A DNA stretch of 64,000 nt. It comes from Notamacropus eugenii. Its lineage: Eukaryota > Chordata > Mammalia > Diprotodontia > Macropodidae. Of the stretch, positions 23,201 to 33,891 are shown piece by piece. The translations under genes were made by a program, and so were the position numbers. The notes under the pieces were generated by a model. The model did no database searches. It was not told where the DNA came from and was given only the letters and a program-made list of their open reading frames with translations. The stretch lies in contig NC_092872.1 in the NCBI RefSeq assembly GCF_028372415.1, positions 258,937,008-259,001,007 of the forward strand. Reading direction: 5' to 3'. The first letter of the stretch is position 1. Every line of letters starts with the position of its first letter.

Positions 23201-24443
23201 CTGACACACGTAATCTTAGCTGGCTGTGGCACCTAAAGGATATGCAAGAGGTAGAATTTGAACCCAGGTCTTTCAGACTCTGAGGGTAGCCCTCTCTTTA
23301 CTATGAGTGTTCCTTGCATGTTAATGGTTATAATAATGTTAGTTAGCAATCAATCCTATTTACACAGAACTTTCAGGTGTGCAAAGCACTTTACCTGGTT
23401 ATCTCACAACAGCACAGCCAGGTAGTTCCACACATGTTCCCCATTTTCATGATTAGGAAATTGAGGCTCCCAGAGGGGAAGGGACTTGTTCAGGGTCACA
23501 GAGTCAGTCAGTAGCAGAACCAGAGTCTTCTGAGTCCAAGCTCATTACTCTTCTCAGGAGAGCCCCTGGAGGCAGAATGTGAGGCTGGGCAGTGAAGCCC
23601 CCTTGTCCTTTTGCTCCCCACCTGATCGTGGCCTGCCATTCCTTTTGCAGGAGAGGATGTGCAGGTGGTCGGCTTTGGGGCCTTTGGCCAGACCTGCGGC
23701 CCCTCAGTGACCTCAGGGATCCTGTCTGCTGTGGTGGAGGTGAATGACACGCCCGTGATGCTGCAGACAACATGTGCTGTGCACGGGGGCTCCAGTGGGG
23801 GGCCTCTCTTCACCAGCTCTGGGGAACTCCTTGGTAATGAGCTCCATGAATTCCTTCCTTCTCCCTCTGTCCCCCAGGTAGGCTCAGGAAACTTGAGTCA
23901 GTACCTTCTGTGTGCCCAGCCCTATTCTAGGCACCAGAGGGAGAAGAGGGAAATGGGGCCACATGGTCCCTGGCTTTGAGAACTGTTGGACTCTTTGAAG
24001 GAGATAGTATGCACACCCCCCAAAAGATGACTAAGCAGATGTTTGCAAAGCACTGGAACAAGGAGGGGCAGACTCTTGGATGAGGGGAGTCTTGGAGGGC
24101 TGGGGTAACTCATCTCTGGGTGGTCACCACACCACAGGCTGACCCTAAGAGCCAGGTGCTGCTGTTCTGGCATCAGCTGGACTCTAGTCATCGACTATCT
24201 CCTTATCCCTGATTCTATCCTGTAGGGATTGTCACCAGCAACACTAGAGACAACAGCACAGGGGCCACCTATCCTCACCTGAACTTCAGCATCCCCATCA
24301 CTGTCCTAGAACCAGCCCTGGATCAGTACAGGCAAACTGGGGACCTGCACCTCCTCAGGAAGCTGGACCGGCCTGGTGAGCAGGTCAGAGTGGTGTGGCG
24401 GCTGCAGAGAGTCCCGGCCGAGCCCCCCCGGAGCAAGCTCTGA
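19107..24443 (+). CDS. TYSND1: TYSND1, peroxisomal leader-peptide-processing protease; four exons, 558 aa
   Basis: The spliced CDS is 19107-20251, 22533-22663, 23651-23833 and 24226-24443, GT-AG throughout with an intact frame. The protein is a trypsin-like serine protease that in mammals processes PTS1- and PTS2-bearing enzymes of peroxisomal beta-oxidation and also cleaves itself. Visible evidence: the N-terminal region contains GPWSCSG, LVLCHGGI and DSCRDD as in human TYSND1. The middle has GSPFGAFCPDIFLN and TDARCLPGTEG. The catalytic triad is His at about 365 (TCRHV), Asp at about 401 (PYDVAV) and Ser at about 474 (GGSSGGPL). The C-terminus SKL is a peroxisomal targeting signal. The start has G at -3 and G at +4, and homology begins there, although the frame stays open for 158 codons upstream. 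The human protein is 566 aa, so the length fits. Confidence 0.95.
20263..21000 (+). repeat. Cluster of RFX X-box-like palindromes in TYSND1 intron 1
   Basis: Thirteen-base motifs of the X-box form GTTGCC-N-AGCAAC recur within 740 bp. Close matches are GTTACCCAGCAAC (20263), GTTGCCTAGCAAC (20319 and 20666) and GTTGCTTAGCAAC (20761). Decayed versions are GTTTCCTAGCAGC (20803), GTTGCTTAGCGAC (20851), GTTACCTAGGAAT (20939) and GTTCCCTGACAAC (20988). C-rich spacers with partial CCTAG words lie between them. The layout suggests an old, degenerate minisatellite whose unit contains an RFX-type site, directly downstream of the TYSND1 CpG-island exon. Confidence 0.7.
21325..22400. mobile_element. MIR copies in TYSND1 intron 1
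   Basis: Three pieces are seen: antisense at about 21325-21400 ('TTTAGCCAAGGTCACACAGC'), sense at about 21725-21875 ('GACCTTGGACAAGTCACTTT'), and sense at about 22235-22400 ('GGGCCTTTGACCAAGTCG'). The intervening intron sequence shows nothing else I can name. Confidence 0.6.
22533..22663 (+). CDS. TYSND1: TYSND1 exon 2 (residues 382-425), catalytic Asp
   Basis: It encodes SSPVWGKVVFATQDTSPYDVAV and the following LEEDL segment. Asp at about 401 is the presumed triad residue. The acceptor is TTCACCTCTAG and the donor GTGAAC. Confidence 0.93.
22950..23550. mobile_element. L2 tail and MIR in TYSND1 intron 2
   Basis: A sense L2 terminus lies at about 22960-23080 ('CCCGGCACACAGTAGGTGC'). An antisense MIR-type SINE lies at about 23340-23550 ('GTTCAGGGTCACAGAGTCAG'), close to the exon 3 acceptor. 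Confidence 0.55.
23651..23833 (+). CDS. TYSND1: TYSND1 exon 3 (residues 426-486), catalytic Ser
   Basis: It encodes VVGFGAFGQTCGPSVTSGIL and CAVHGGSSGGPLF with the nucleophile Ser at about 474. The acceptor is CCTTTTGCAG and the donor GTAATG. Confidence 0.95.
24226..24443 (+). CDS. TYSND1: TYSND1 exon 4 (C-terminus with SKL)
   Basis: It encodes ITSNTRDNSTGATYPHLNF-type sequence (here RDNSTGATYPHLNFSIPITV) and ends RSKL then TGA. The terminal SKL is the canonical PTS1 tripeptide. The acceptor is TATCCTGTAG. Confidence 0.95.
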
Positions 24444-24787
24444 CCCTTCCAGAGGGCACTGCCAGTCTCCTGTTGGGTCGTCAGGACATTAATGATGGTG
24501 GCCCAGCAACCCCTGGGGCCAAAGCCTGACAGAGTGGACACAGACACAGATCACCTTAGAAGTTGTCAGCCAGAGATCCCACCCACTTGTTTGCTCTGAC
24601 TCTCAGGTGCTGGGTGCCCTGCTATCTGGTTTACCTCAGGAGGCATCTTGTTTGACTTCTTTCCAGCATTCCTGAAGTGGTCATCCAGTCTAAGCTTGGA
24701 GAGTGCTGGTGATTTCCCAGGGGGCCATGAAGATGGCCCTTTATAGTAGTGCTGATGCTGGAACAGCTCAGTTAGGATGAAAATAAG

Positions 24788-24793
24788 AATAAA
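24788..24793 (+). other. TYSND1: Candidate polyadenylation signal, TYSND1
   Basis: AATAAA lies 345 nt after the stop codon. It sits at the edge of an antisense MIR-type repeat (about 24775-25060), so the true 3' end could be elsewhere. Confidence 0.35.
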
Positions 24794-25909
24794 AACAGCT
24801 CTTGTGTAAAGTGCTTTCTTCACAACCACATGGTAAGGTAGGAGGTGCAAGTATTGTACCCATTTTACAGGCGAGGGAACCAAGGCCCAGAAAACTTGAG
24901 TACAATACAATAATCTATGAGGTAGGGGATGCGGATCTTTCTGTTCTACAGTTGTGCAAATAGGCCCAGAGAGATGATGAATTACTTGCTTGGGATCACG
25001 CTGACATAGATGGGTAGCACAGCTGAGACCCAAACCCATGTCTTTGACCCCAAAATCCAGTGTTTTTTCCAGCCTCCTCTTGTGGACTGAATGACCTTAG
25101 AGACAGGAGGACATGCATGGTCAGAGGTTCCAGCCCTGGCCTGGTGGTCCCAGAATTGGAAGGGCCTGCCCTCAGTGCCCGTACTTGCCTCTCTGGGGAG
25201 CGGTCGTCCTGCCTCCCTCTGCATCCTCTGCCTAATGTTCCTGGTTCTCCTCTCTGGGACTCAGTGGAACAAGCTTCTCTTTCCTTGGGGTGGCCCTTCT
25301 AATGCTGGGAGGCACTTAATGTCCTCTCTGAGGCCTTTCTTCACCATGCTTTCTAGCAAGTTCTTGTAATAGCACAACTTAAAAAAAAATTCCCTTAAAA
25401 CAGTTCCCATTGTCAGGGAATAACAAAAGTTATCCCCATTTTACAGATGAGAAAACCAAGGCTCAGAGAAAATGAGTAATGTATTCAAAGATCTATCTAG
25501 GATCATAGGATCCAAGGGGGCTGGAAGGAACCCCTGTAGAGTGGTCTGCTCCCATCTTTCTGCCCCTTTTGGAGGCAAGGATGCCAGTGACTCTCCAAAT
25601 CCCGCATCATCTCCACATGCCATCTCCTGTCTCAGATTCATCGACTGATTGAGGGTTTGTATATGAATCATGTGCCTTGGAAACTGCTAAATGTCTCCAC
25701 GGACAGGGAAGCAAGAGGTGGTCCCTGAGGTGGTTGTAGGGAGGGTCATTTCCCTGAGGCTGGTCATTCCCCAGGCTGGATAGAGGGTGATGATGGCACG
25801 TGTGATGCAGTGCTTTTGGTTGGGCTGCTTCTACTCTGCATGTCTTGTGCAGGTGTCACCGATGGCAGTGAGCTGGAACGGGCAGGAGAGCGGCCAAATA
25901 AGGTTTAGG

Positions 25910-26780
25910 GCATTCAGCAGTGGTCTGCCACGCTCAGAAGGCCAGCTTTTAAAAAACTATTCATGAATACAACCCCTTCCCGAACCCAGACATCTATCTC
26001 CCTTCCACCACCATGGGCCACCAGTGACCCAAAGGGAAAATCAAACCCTTGTGACCAGTCTGCATGGTCAAGCAAAACCCCTTCCTGTGTGGGGTTTGCG
26101 TGTGCCTCCTGCTCGCTGTGTGGATCCCCAGAGCTCTGATGTCCTACATTCTCACTCTGTTGCTCTTGTACAAATGACTCTACTGTTTTGCTCCCTTTGG
26201 GGTGCATCAGTCTGGATGGGGCTTCCCAGGCCCTGTTTGCCATTTCTTAATGGAGCAATAACATCCCATCTCATCCATAGACCATTCCCCCACTGATGGG
26301 CATCTCCTCAGTTTCCAGTTTTTTGCTACCACAGAGACAATATTTTTTGCACATGAGGGTCTTTTTTCTCTTTGAAATCTAGGGTGTAGACTTGGTAATA
26401 CTAGCTTGAATTCATGTAACACTTTAAGACTTGTGGGTACTTTATAAATATCTCATTTGATCCAACAACTCTGGGAGGTAGGAGCTGCTGCAGTCTTGAG
26501 TGACGTGATGGGACTTGTTCAGGGACATATGGCTAGTGAGTGTCTCAGGCAGAATTTAAACTTAAATCTTCCGGATGCTAAGGTCAGTGCTCTGCCCACT
26601 GTGTGCCCCCTAGCTGCCTTAGAGGTATACGTGGGCTAAGGTATGCACTGTGTAGTAAGACCCAGCTCCACATTGCTTTCCGGAATGGACGGGCCAATTC
26701 ACAGCCCATCACGATGCATCAGTGCCCCCCAAATCGGCCAGTCGGATGGGTGTGAGGTTCAGCCTCAGAGTTGGGAAGCC
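25910..26780 (-). mobile_element. Old LINE-1 3' fragment split by a MIR-type SINE
   Basis: Sequence at 25910-26395 carries antisense L1 words ('TCTCATCCATAGACCATTCC', 'GATGGGCATCTCCTCAGTTT'). The L1 resumes at about 26640-26780 ('GGCCAATTCACAGCCCATCA'). An antisense tRNA-core SINE at about 26405-26630 lies between. All are strongly decayed. Confidence 0.6.
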
Positions 26781-27124
26781 CATCTTACAAACAACAGTAT
26801 TATCTTCTTGTTTGATGGTGAATCATGAAGTGCTGAATCAGAATTGTGACAGAGTTCAGGGCCTTATTCAGCAAACATCTCTTGCCCAACATGGAGTGAT
26901 GGCTGCCAAAGGCACCACTGACATCAAGAGTTAAATGTGTCTGTAAAATCTGACAGATGAGAATGACAAACTGTTAGGACGACGATTGTTTCATAAAACA
27001 GTAAAAATAAAGCTCAGCAAGATAGCTAACTAAAACAGTCACCCCAAAGGCACTTAAGGATGAAAATAGAGAACAAAGGGGAGAAAACCAAACTATTTGT
27101 AAGAAGTGTAACATCAAAGACAGT

Positions 27125-27385
27125 GGAACCACCATTTTTGTTACTGTTCAGTTGTTTTCCGGTCATGTTTGACTCTGTGACCTCATTTGCAATTTTCTTG
27201 GCAAAAATACTGGAGTGGTTTGCCATTGTCTCCAGTTCATTTGACCAATGTGGAAACTGAGACAAACAGGGTTAAGTGACTTCCCAGGGTCATAAAGCTC
27301 TGTCTGAGGTCAGATTTGAACTAGGGAATATGAGTCTTCCTGACTCCAGGTTCTTTGCTCTATCTGCTGCATCACCTGGGGAACC
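27125..27385 (-). mobile_element. Marsupial tRNA-core SINE, antisense
   Basis: The 3' end region 'TGACTCTGTGACCTCATTTG' and 'GGAGTGGTTTGCCATTG' is followed by 'GGTTAAGTGACTTCCCAGGG' and 'GAGTCTTCCTGACTCCAGG', a nearly complete antisense copy. An antisense L2 piece lies at about 28000-28090. Confidence 0.75.
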
Positions 27386-28186
27386 ACCATATTTGGAGCC
27401 TAAAAATCACAGTTCCCAGAGAGTGAAACATGACACTAAGGAGAATAAAGACAGGAAAATAGATGGAAGTGTAGGTAGAGAAGATATGGGCCAGAGGCCA
27501 GAGGTCATAGGATTGTGGGAGTACCAAGAGATTAATATTTACCTGAAGGAGGGCAAGATGTCAATGGTTCGGTAAGTGTCTTGAACTTTAGCACAAAAAA
27601 GTAGGACAAAGATAACTGTTGCCTAATCTCCTACTCTTGAGAGTCATCTATGTGAATGGAAGGTAACCTAGACCAGGGTTTAAAAGGGAACATGCTGGCT
27701 TTTACAACTGATATTCAGCAATAGACCACAGTTTTACGCCTGATTAGGACAGAGGTAAATTTGCTTACCTGATGGCTTCCTAAGTTCTTTGCCTTGCCTA
27801 AGCAGAAATAAGGATTGAAAAGCAGGATCTCAGAGCGGGAAGGGGAGACCTTGTGGCCTATGGCACCCAACGTTCTCCTTTTATAGGTGAGGAAACAGTC
27901 CCAGGGAGCTCAGGAGGTGCAGTGGTTTGCGTAAGCTTGTCTATATAGGTGGCCCTTTGACTCCAAATGCAGGTGGGAAGTCCAATCTGCAGCCCAGGGC
28001 CTGGAAAGGGGACTATATTGCAAGACAAGGCTAGAAAAGAAGGCTGGAGCCAGATTCTGGAAGGCCTTGAGTGACAGAGATTGGACCCTATTCAGAAAGA
28101 CTCCACCACAGGGTTCCTAGTAGATGGGTCATCCCCACAGAATCCTAGAATCTGAATCCCCTGCTCTGCTGACCTGTCTCTCTCCT

Positions 28187-28207
28187 CCCTCCCCCCCCCC
28201 CCCCCCA
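28187..28207 (+). repeat. Poly-C tract
   Basis: An uninterrupted C run of about 17 after a CCTCCCTC pyrimidine lead-in. It is likely length-variable and difficult to sequence. Confidence 0.85.
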
Positions 28208-28350
28208 GGATTTTAGGAGTATAAAAGGAGATCTATTCCTTAAAAAGCTTTTAGAAGAAGACTCCTAGATTCTGCCAGCTCCTAGGATTTAGCCAGAAGG
28301 CATGTCCGTTGTGTTAATAGGATTTTTACTGAGTCAGTCTCTAACCTGAG

Positions 28351-28663
28351 GGGCAGCTAGGTGGTGCAGTGGATAGAGCACCAGTGCAGTTGTCAAGAGG
28401 ACCTGAGTTCAAATGTCACGTCAGACATTTGACACTCACTAGCTATGGGACCTTGGGCAAGTCAGTTAACCCCAATTGCCTCATCCTGGGTCATCTCCAG
28501 TCATCCTGATGAATATCTGGTCCCTGGATTCAGATGGCTCTGGAGGAGAAGTGAGGCTGGTGACCTGCACAGCCCTCCCTCACTCAAAACAAAGTCAAGT
28601 GCAAGTCATGTCATCATTTCTCTGATGGCATGGTCTTCTTCCGCAAGGAAGAACGAACACACG
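28351..28663 (+). mobile_element. WALLSI/WSINE-like SINE with target-site duplication
   Basis: The copy runs from GGGCAGCTAGGTGGTGCAG to a tail of 'GGAAGAACGAACACACG'. It is flanked by CTAACCTGAG at 28341-28350 and 28664-28673. The 3' half contains 'TCCAGTCATCCTGATGAATA' and 'GAGAAGTGAGGCTGGTGACC', the arrangement I know from SINEs of Australian marsupials. It is probably full length and one of the younger insertions here. Confidence 0.75.
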
Positions 28664-28783
28664 CTAACCTGAGAAAGTCTGGAGCAGAACAAAGCAGGCC
28701 TAGAGACCAGAGTGCCAATAACCAAGTAGTTTAATCAGATCAGTGAGGCATGTTCTCTTAGCTGAAGTACAAACACAGGTAGG

Positions 28784-28805
28784 TATATATATATATCTAC
28801 CTATC

Positions 28806-28880
<75 letters not shown>

Positions 28881-28892
28881 CCCTATATATAT
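28784..28892 (+). repeat. (CTAT)n tetranucleotide microsatellite
   Basis: About 20 near-perfect CTAT units (28794-28880) are flanked by AT-dinucleotide stretches. It lies about 500 bp upstream of the presumed AIFM2 promoter island. Confidence 0.95.
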
Positions 28893-29384
28893 CCCACCAG
28901 AAACCTGCAAGTCCCACAATACAACAGCTCTGTTTGGGGGTCGTGACCACCTCCCCTCGAGGACAGAACGGGAGTTCTGTGACAGAAACAGGTTCCACAA
29001 TCTTTGATTGGCTTCACTTAAGGTCCAGTGACTGAGCGTTGTCGGAGGTTTGATTAACCAGGTAAAGCTGTACTGTGAGTTCTGACTCCTAAGCGGAGGC
29101 AGCTCTTAAGAAAACAAAATCATCAGTATATTCATCACACGTATCATGTGAAAATTGTAAATTCCTTCTCGATAGTTAATTGTCCCTGGTCCCCCCGTTA
29201 GAGAGTGAGCTGCTAGGAAGGACCTTCACTGTTCATTCATTTTCTCCCTCCCTCCCTCACAGAAGGAGGGGGCAGCCAGGGCCAAGGAGGAGGCGCCTCC
29301 AGGGTGGCCGCTGGGCTGCGTGCAGTGGACAGCTCCCCCCCCCCACTCCCTCCCAACCCCCCTCCCCTCTTCCTCCCCTTCCGG

Positions 29385-29456
29385 GTCCCGCTGAGTCACA
29401 CTGCAACTAGAGGACTTCGGGGATCTGAGCTGCGGCCGCCCCTGCGGGAGCTCTAG
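29385..29456 (+). other. AIFM2: Probable AIFM2 non-coding first exon (3' end at 29456)
   Basis: The sequence up to CTCTAG is followed by GTGAGG at 29457, a strong donor inside the CpG island. No ATG-led conserved frame is present, which fits a 5'UTR exon. The start coordinate is a guess, and the acceptor of the next exon (somewhere in about 38050-38180) is not certain. Confidence 0.4.
29390..29398 (-). promoter_or_regulatory. AIFM2: Putative antioxidant response element
   Basis: The minus strand reads TGACTCAGC, an exact match to the ARE core TGACNNNGC in its AP-1-overlapping form. AIFM2/FSP1 is a reported NRF2 target in human cells. A second, weaker core TGACTGAGC lies at 29029-29037. Confidence 0.45.
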
Positions 29457-30229
29457 GTGAGGCCCCGGGTGGGGGTGCGGGGCTGAGGAGCGCCCCAGGG
29501 ACGCGGAAGGTGGGGAGCCCCTTTATCCCCTCCTCCCTCGCCCTGCCCCCACTTCCCGTCTCTGGAAGAGGCTGCGTAGTGAGACTGAAAGCACCAGGTC
29601 TCGGACCCGGGCTCCAGTTCCAGCGCTGCCCTGCTTCCCTCCTGCGCTCCTGGGGCCCCCCTGTGGGCTCTTCTTGTGGGGAAAGCGGCTGGCCGCCTTC
29701 AGGAAGGGGCACCCCTTAGGGGATCCCATTCTCTAGGGAGTTCTCGGCCGGGAAAACTCCCTCCGCTGGCGCAGCTAGACACGCTCCCAGTTACTTGTTT
29801 CCGCAGGAGTCGCCCGGGGCGTGGCTTAGGCGGGGCGGGAGGCTTGGACCCGGGCTTCCTGGCTCTCTGTGCCCCGCGCGCGTCCCCGCAGCTGGTCCGA
29901 GCGCAGTCCGCCCTCCCGGGGCCCGCGTGCGGGGCCTCGGAGGCGCTGCGGGCGGGTAGATGTTAGGACGCGCCCCGTGCGTGGGCCCCGGCTGCCTGGG
30001 AGGGCCGGCTTAGGTGCTTCCTCACCCTGCCCTTGGCCCCACCTGCTGCATTTCAGGACCGCGCTCCAGGCACTACATCGGAAAGGGAGCGCGATCCAGA
30101 CTTTCCTGGACTTCACCCCCTGGCCTCAGGTCATCCCCCGCCTTCCACCCCCGCCTCCGCCCTGGCCCAGCCCGTCAGCACCCTCACCTGGACTGATGCT
30201 CCCCAAGTGATGCCAATACCTGGCACGTA

Positions 30230-30360
30230 GCAGTCTAATTGATTTACATGCCTATAAAATGCCTCGAGGCGGGGACTGTTCTTTTTGCCTGTAGTTGTAC
30301 ACCCAGGGCTGAGCACCTTGCCTGGCACATAGTAAACGTTTAGCAAATGCCTTTTGTCTT
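30230..30360 (+). mobile_element. LINE L2 3' tail
   Basis: 'GGGCTGAGCACCTTGCCTGG' then 'CACATAGTAAACGTTTAGC' is the L2 terminus in sense orientation. Confidence 0.6.
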
Positions 30361-30529
30361 GAACCTTGAAGGAAACAAAGGAAAGAGTGCCTTCCAGGAA
30401 CGGGGTTCAGCCTATACAAAAGCTTGGAGATAGGAGATGAAAGGTTGGTGGCCCAGGATGTATCTTTTCAGAGATCAGAGATGTATCTTCTGTGTCTTTT
30501 ATAGAAGGGAAACAGTGAAAATAATTACA

Positions 30530-30765
30530 TTCAGGCAGAATCTATTAAGTTCCTACTGTATGCTGAGTTTAAATCTGGCCTCAGACATTTCCTAGCTGGG
30601 TGACCCTGGACAAGTCACTTAGCCTTGTTTGCCTCAGTTTCCTCATCTGTAAAATGAGCTGGAGAAGGAACCCGCAAACCCCTCCAGTATCTTAGCCAAG
30701 AAAACCCTAAACAGGGCCATGAAGAGTCAGACAAGACTGGAAAATGATTGAATGACAACCATTGT
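30530..30765 (+). mobile_element. tRNA-core marsupial SINE (5' part replaced)
   Basis: 'CTAGCTGGGTGACCCTGGAC', 'TTTCCTCATCTGTAAAATGA' and the 3' end 'AGAGTCAGACAAGACTGG' show a sense SINE in AIFM2 intron 1. It is preceded by an L2-like piece. Confidence 0.7.
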
Positions 30766-32941
30766 GTCCCCTGGACTGGCGATACAGAGGTCAAATGAGA
30801 CCCAGCTTGAGCAACCTGAAATATAGTGGCAATGGTGGTGGTGGTAGGATGAGGCGAGGAGAGACATAGATGACTGGGAGAGAGGCAGAACCTTAGGGAA
30901 AAGAGCTATAGGTTTCCATTCAAAGGTGGGGGGAGCACTTTTATCTGGGGAGGGGTGAACCTCAGTCTTCTCATCTGTAAAATGGGGATACCTGTAGCAC
31001 TTCCCAAACAGGATTGTTCTGACAGGCATCTCATTTCTCCTTCTTCCTGGCGGCTTTCAGATTGGCTCTGTCCAGTCTAGTGCAGAGCTGTATCTGGGAG
31101 GCTAGGAGTCCAAGACAGTCCTCGACTGCAGAGAACTTACAAGGGTTCCCATATTTTTGGAAAATGAAGACCTCTTTTTAACATAAAAAATGTCGCAGGA
31201 CTCTTCCCCCCTTCTTTTTTCCCCCATGGTAGTAGTTCCAAGAGGGTGTGTTGATTAAGAAAGCCAGCTGTCACAAAAGGAATTGTGTATCACTTTCAGT
31301 GACTTGTGCTATCCTGTAAAATCCAAGAGTAAACACTTTCTATGGCTGTCCCTCATGGGCATCTTGACCAAAGGGAAGGCTATCTCTTATTACAGATATC
31401 CAGACATTCTTTTTCCTTGTGAAGCACAAATACTTCATTGGTGGCTTACTGTGGTGCAGCCCACATCTATGATTCCTAGCATTGCAGGCTGGGAAGAGGC
31501 CCCCAAAGAGCATCCAGGCTGGTCCCTTTTCTAAACTATTCCTCCTGGGTGGTTTTCCCAGCCTTGGCTTGATCACCTCCTGTTGGATGCCAAGGCCCAG
31601 GCTCAGTGCTCTGGGAATGGTAGTGACTCTGATGTCACACACAGGTAGGGAAGCACACAGAGTCATGGAACAATCACAGAACATTAGAGCTGGAAGGAAC
31701 CTTAGAACCCAGGAGGGGCCTTAGAACCTAGAAGGTTAGGACTACGAGGGAACCTTAGAGATGAACTGATGGCCCAGAACTTCTTGATCATAGATTTCAA
31801 AGGGGTCTGTGAATTTGTTATAAAAAAATATTTTGATAATTGTATTTCAGTATAATTGGTTTTCTTTGTAGTCCACTGTATTTTATATTATGTTTTTAAA
31901 GGGAGGGAGCCATAGTCTTCACAGGACTACCAAAAGAGGTCCATGAAAGAAAGTGGGGGTTAGAAAGGCCTGGTCTTTGGATTCTCTTATTTTACAGATG
32001 GGGAAACGGAAGCACAGAGAGTGACTTATTCACAGTCATGCAGTTGGTTAGTGTTATGAGAGGCAAAGCTAGGTCTCTTCATTATAAATCCATTGATGTG
32101 CTATAGATCTGCTATTGTCTTTAATGAATTTCTTTTTTTTATTTAAATTTATTTATTTAAGTTTTCAATATTCATTTCCACAAAATTTTGGGTTCCAAAT
32201 TTTCTCCCCTTTCCTCCCCTCCCCCACCCCAAAACGCCAAGCATTCTAATTACCCCTATTACCAGTCTGCCCTCCCTTCTAACATCCCTCCCTTCCCTTA
32301 TCCCCATCTTCTCTTTTGTCCTGAAGGGCAAGATAAATTTCTGTACCCCATTACCTGTATTTCTTATTTCCTAGCTGCAAGAACAATACTCAACAGTTGT
32401 TCCTAAAACTTTGAGTTCCAGCTTCTCTTCATCCCTCCCTCCCCACCCATTCCCTTTGGGAAGGCAAGCAATTCAGTATAGGCCATACCTGTATAGTTTT
32501 GCAAATGACTTCCATAATAGTCGTGTTGTGTAAGACTAACTATATTTCCCTCCATCCTATCCTGCCCCCCATTTCTTCTACTCTGTCTTTTGACCCTGAC
32601 CCTCCCCCAAGAGTGTTGACATCTAATTGCTCCCTCCTCTCATTGCCTTCCCTTCTATCATCCCCTCTGCTTATCCCTTCTCCCCCACTTTCCTGTATTG
32701 TAAGATTGGTTTTCATACCAAAATGGGTGTACATTTTATTCCTTCCTTTAGTCCAATGTGATGAGAGTAAGCTTCATGTTTTTTCTCTCACCTCCCCTCC
32801 ACTGAAAAGTCTTTTACTTGCCTCTTTTATGAGACATAATTTGCCCCATTCCATTTCTCCCTTTCTCCTCCCAATATATTTCTCTCATCCCTTAATTTCA
32901 TTTTTTTAGATATGATTCCATCCTATTCAATTCACCCTGTG

Positions 32942-32943
<2 letters not shown>

Positions 32944-32978
<35 letters not shown>
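32944..32978 (+). repeat. (GT)n inside HAL1-like copy A
   Basis: About 17 GT units. The equivalent position in copy B also has (GT)n (50115-50150), so the microsatellite came with the element. Confidence 0.95.
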
Positions 32979-32979
<1 letters not shown>

Positions 32980-33417
32980 TCCCACCAACTACCCAGATAC
33001 TGAAAAAAGTTTCAGGAGTTACAAATATTGTCTTTCCATGTAGGAATGTAAATAGTTCAACTTTAGTAAGTCCCTTATGATTTCTCTTTGCTGTTTACCT
33101 TTTCATGCTTCTCTTGATTCTTGTGTTTGAAAGTCAAATTTTCTTTTCAGCTCTGGTCTTTTCATCAAGAATGCTTGAAAGCCCTCTATTTCATTGAAAG
33201 ACCATTTTTTCCCCTGAAGTATTATACTCAGTTTTGCTGGGTATGTGATTCTTGGTTTTAGTCCTAGTTCCTTTGACTTCTGGAATATCATATTCCTCAC
33301 CCTTCAGTCCCTTAATGTAGAAGCTGCTAGACATTGTGTTATCCTGATTGTATTTCCACAATACTTGAATTGTTTCTTTCTAGCTGTTTACAATATTTTC
33401 TCCTTGACCAGGGAACT

Positions 33418-33891
33418 CTAGAATTTGGCCACAATGTTCCTAGGAGTTTCTTTTTTTGGATCTCTTTCAGGAGGTGATTGGTAGATTCTTTCAATATTTA
33501 TTTTGCCCCTTGGTTCTAGAATCTCAGGGCAGTTTCCCTTGATAATTTCATGAAAGATGATGTCTAGGCTCTTTTTTGGATCATGGCTTTCAGGTAGCCC
33601 CATAATTTTTAAATTGTCTCTCCTGGATCTATTTTCCAAGTCAGTTGTTTTTCCAATGAGATATTTCACTTTATCTTCCATTTTTTCATTTTTTTGGTTT
33701 TGTTTTGTAATTTCTTGGTTTCTCATAAAGTCATTGGCCTCCATCTGTTCCATTCTAATTTTGAAAGAACTATTTTCTTCAGTGAGCTTTTGAACCTCCT
33801 TTTCCATTTGACTAATTCTGCTTTTGAAAGCATTCTTCTCCTCATTGGCTTTTTGGACCTCTTTTGCCAGTTGAGTTAGCCTATTTTTCAA
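33418..33891 (-). pseudogene. ORF1p remnant of HAL1-like copy A
   Basis: A 157-aa open piece with a heptad-rich coiled coil (about residues 1-90) and the start of the RRM ([12 protein letters not shown]). The C-terminal domain continues in another frame at about 33300-33103. ORF1p is the RNA-binding chaperone of L1-type retrotransposons. It has no host function here. Confidence 0.8.

Larger units (their letters stand above)
29262..30060 (+). promoter_or_regulatory. AIFM2: AIFM2 CpG-island promoter (inferred)
   Basis: CpG- and GC-rich sequence between TYSND1 and the first AIFM2 coding exon, on the correct strand and with no other gene to own it. It includes a C-rich block at about 29330-29385, the 9-mer GCTGAGTCA at 29390-29398 (TGACTCAGC on the other strand, an NRF2/small-MAF or AP-1 type site), and a good splice donor at 29457. 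Assignment to AIFM2 rests on position only. Confidence 0.6.

Noticed and set aside
28794-28880. Possible CRISPR-like regular array
   Set aside because: It is an uninterrupted CTAT microsatellite without spacers, and the genome is vertebrate.
29029-29037. A second antioxidant-response core upstream of AIFM2
   Set aside because: TGACTGAGC fits only the loose TGACNNNGC form, which is expected dozens of times by chance in this window. I mention it only beside the stronger site.
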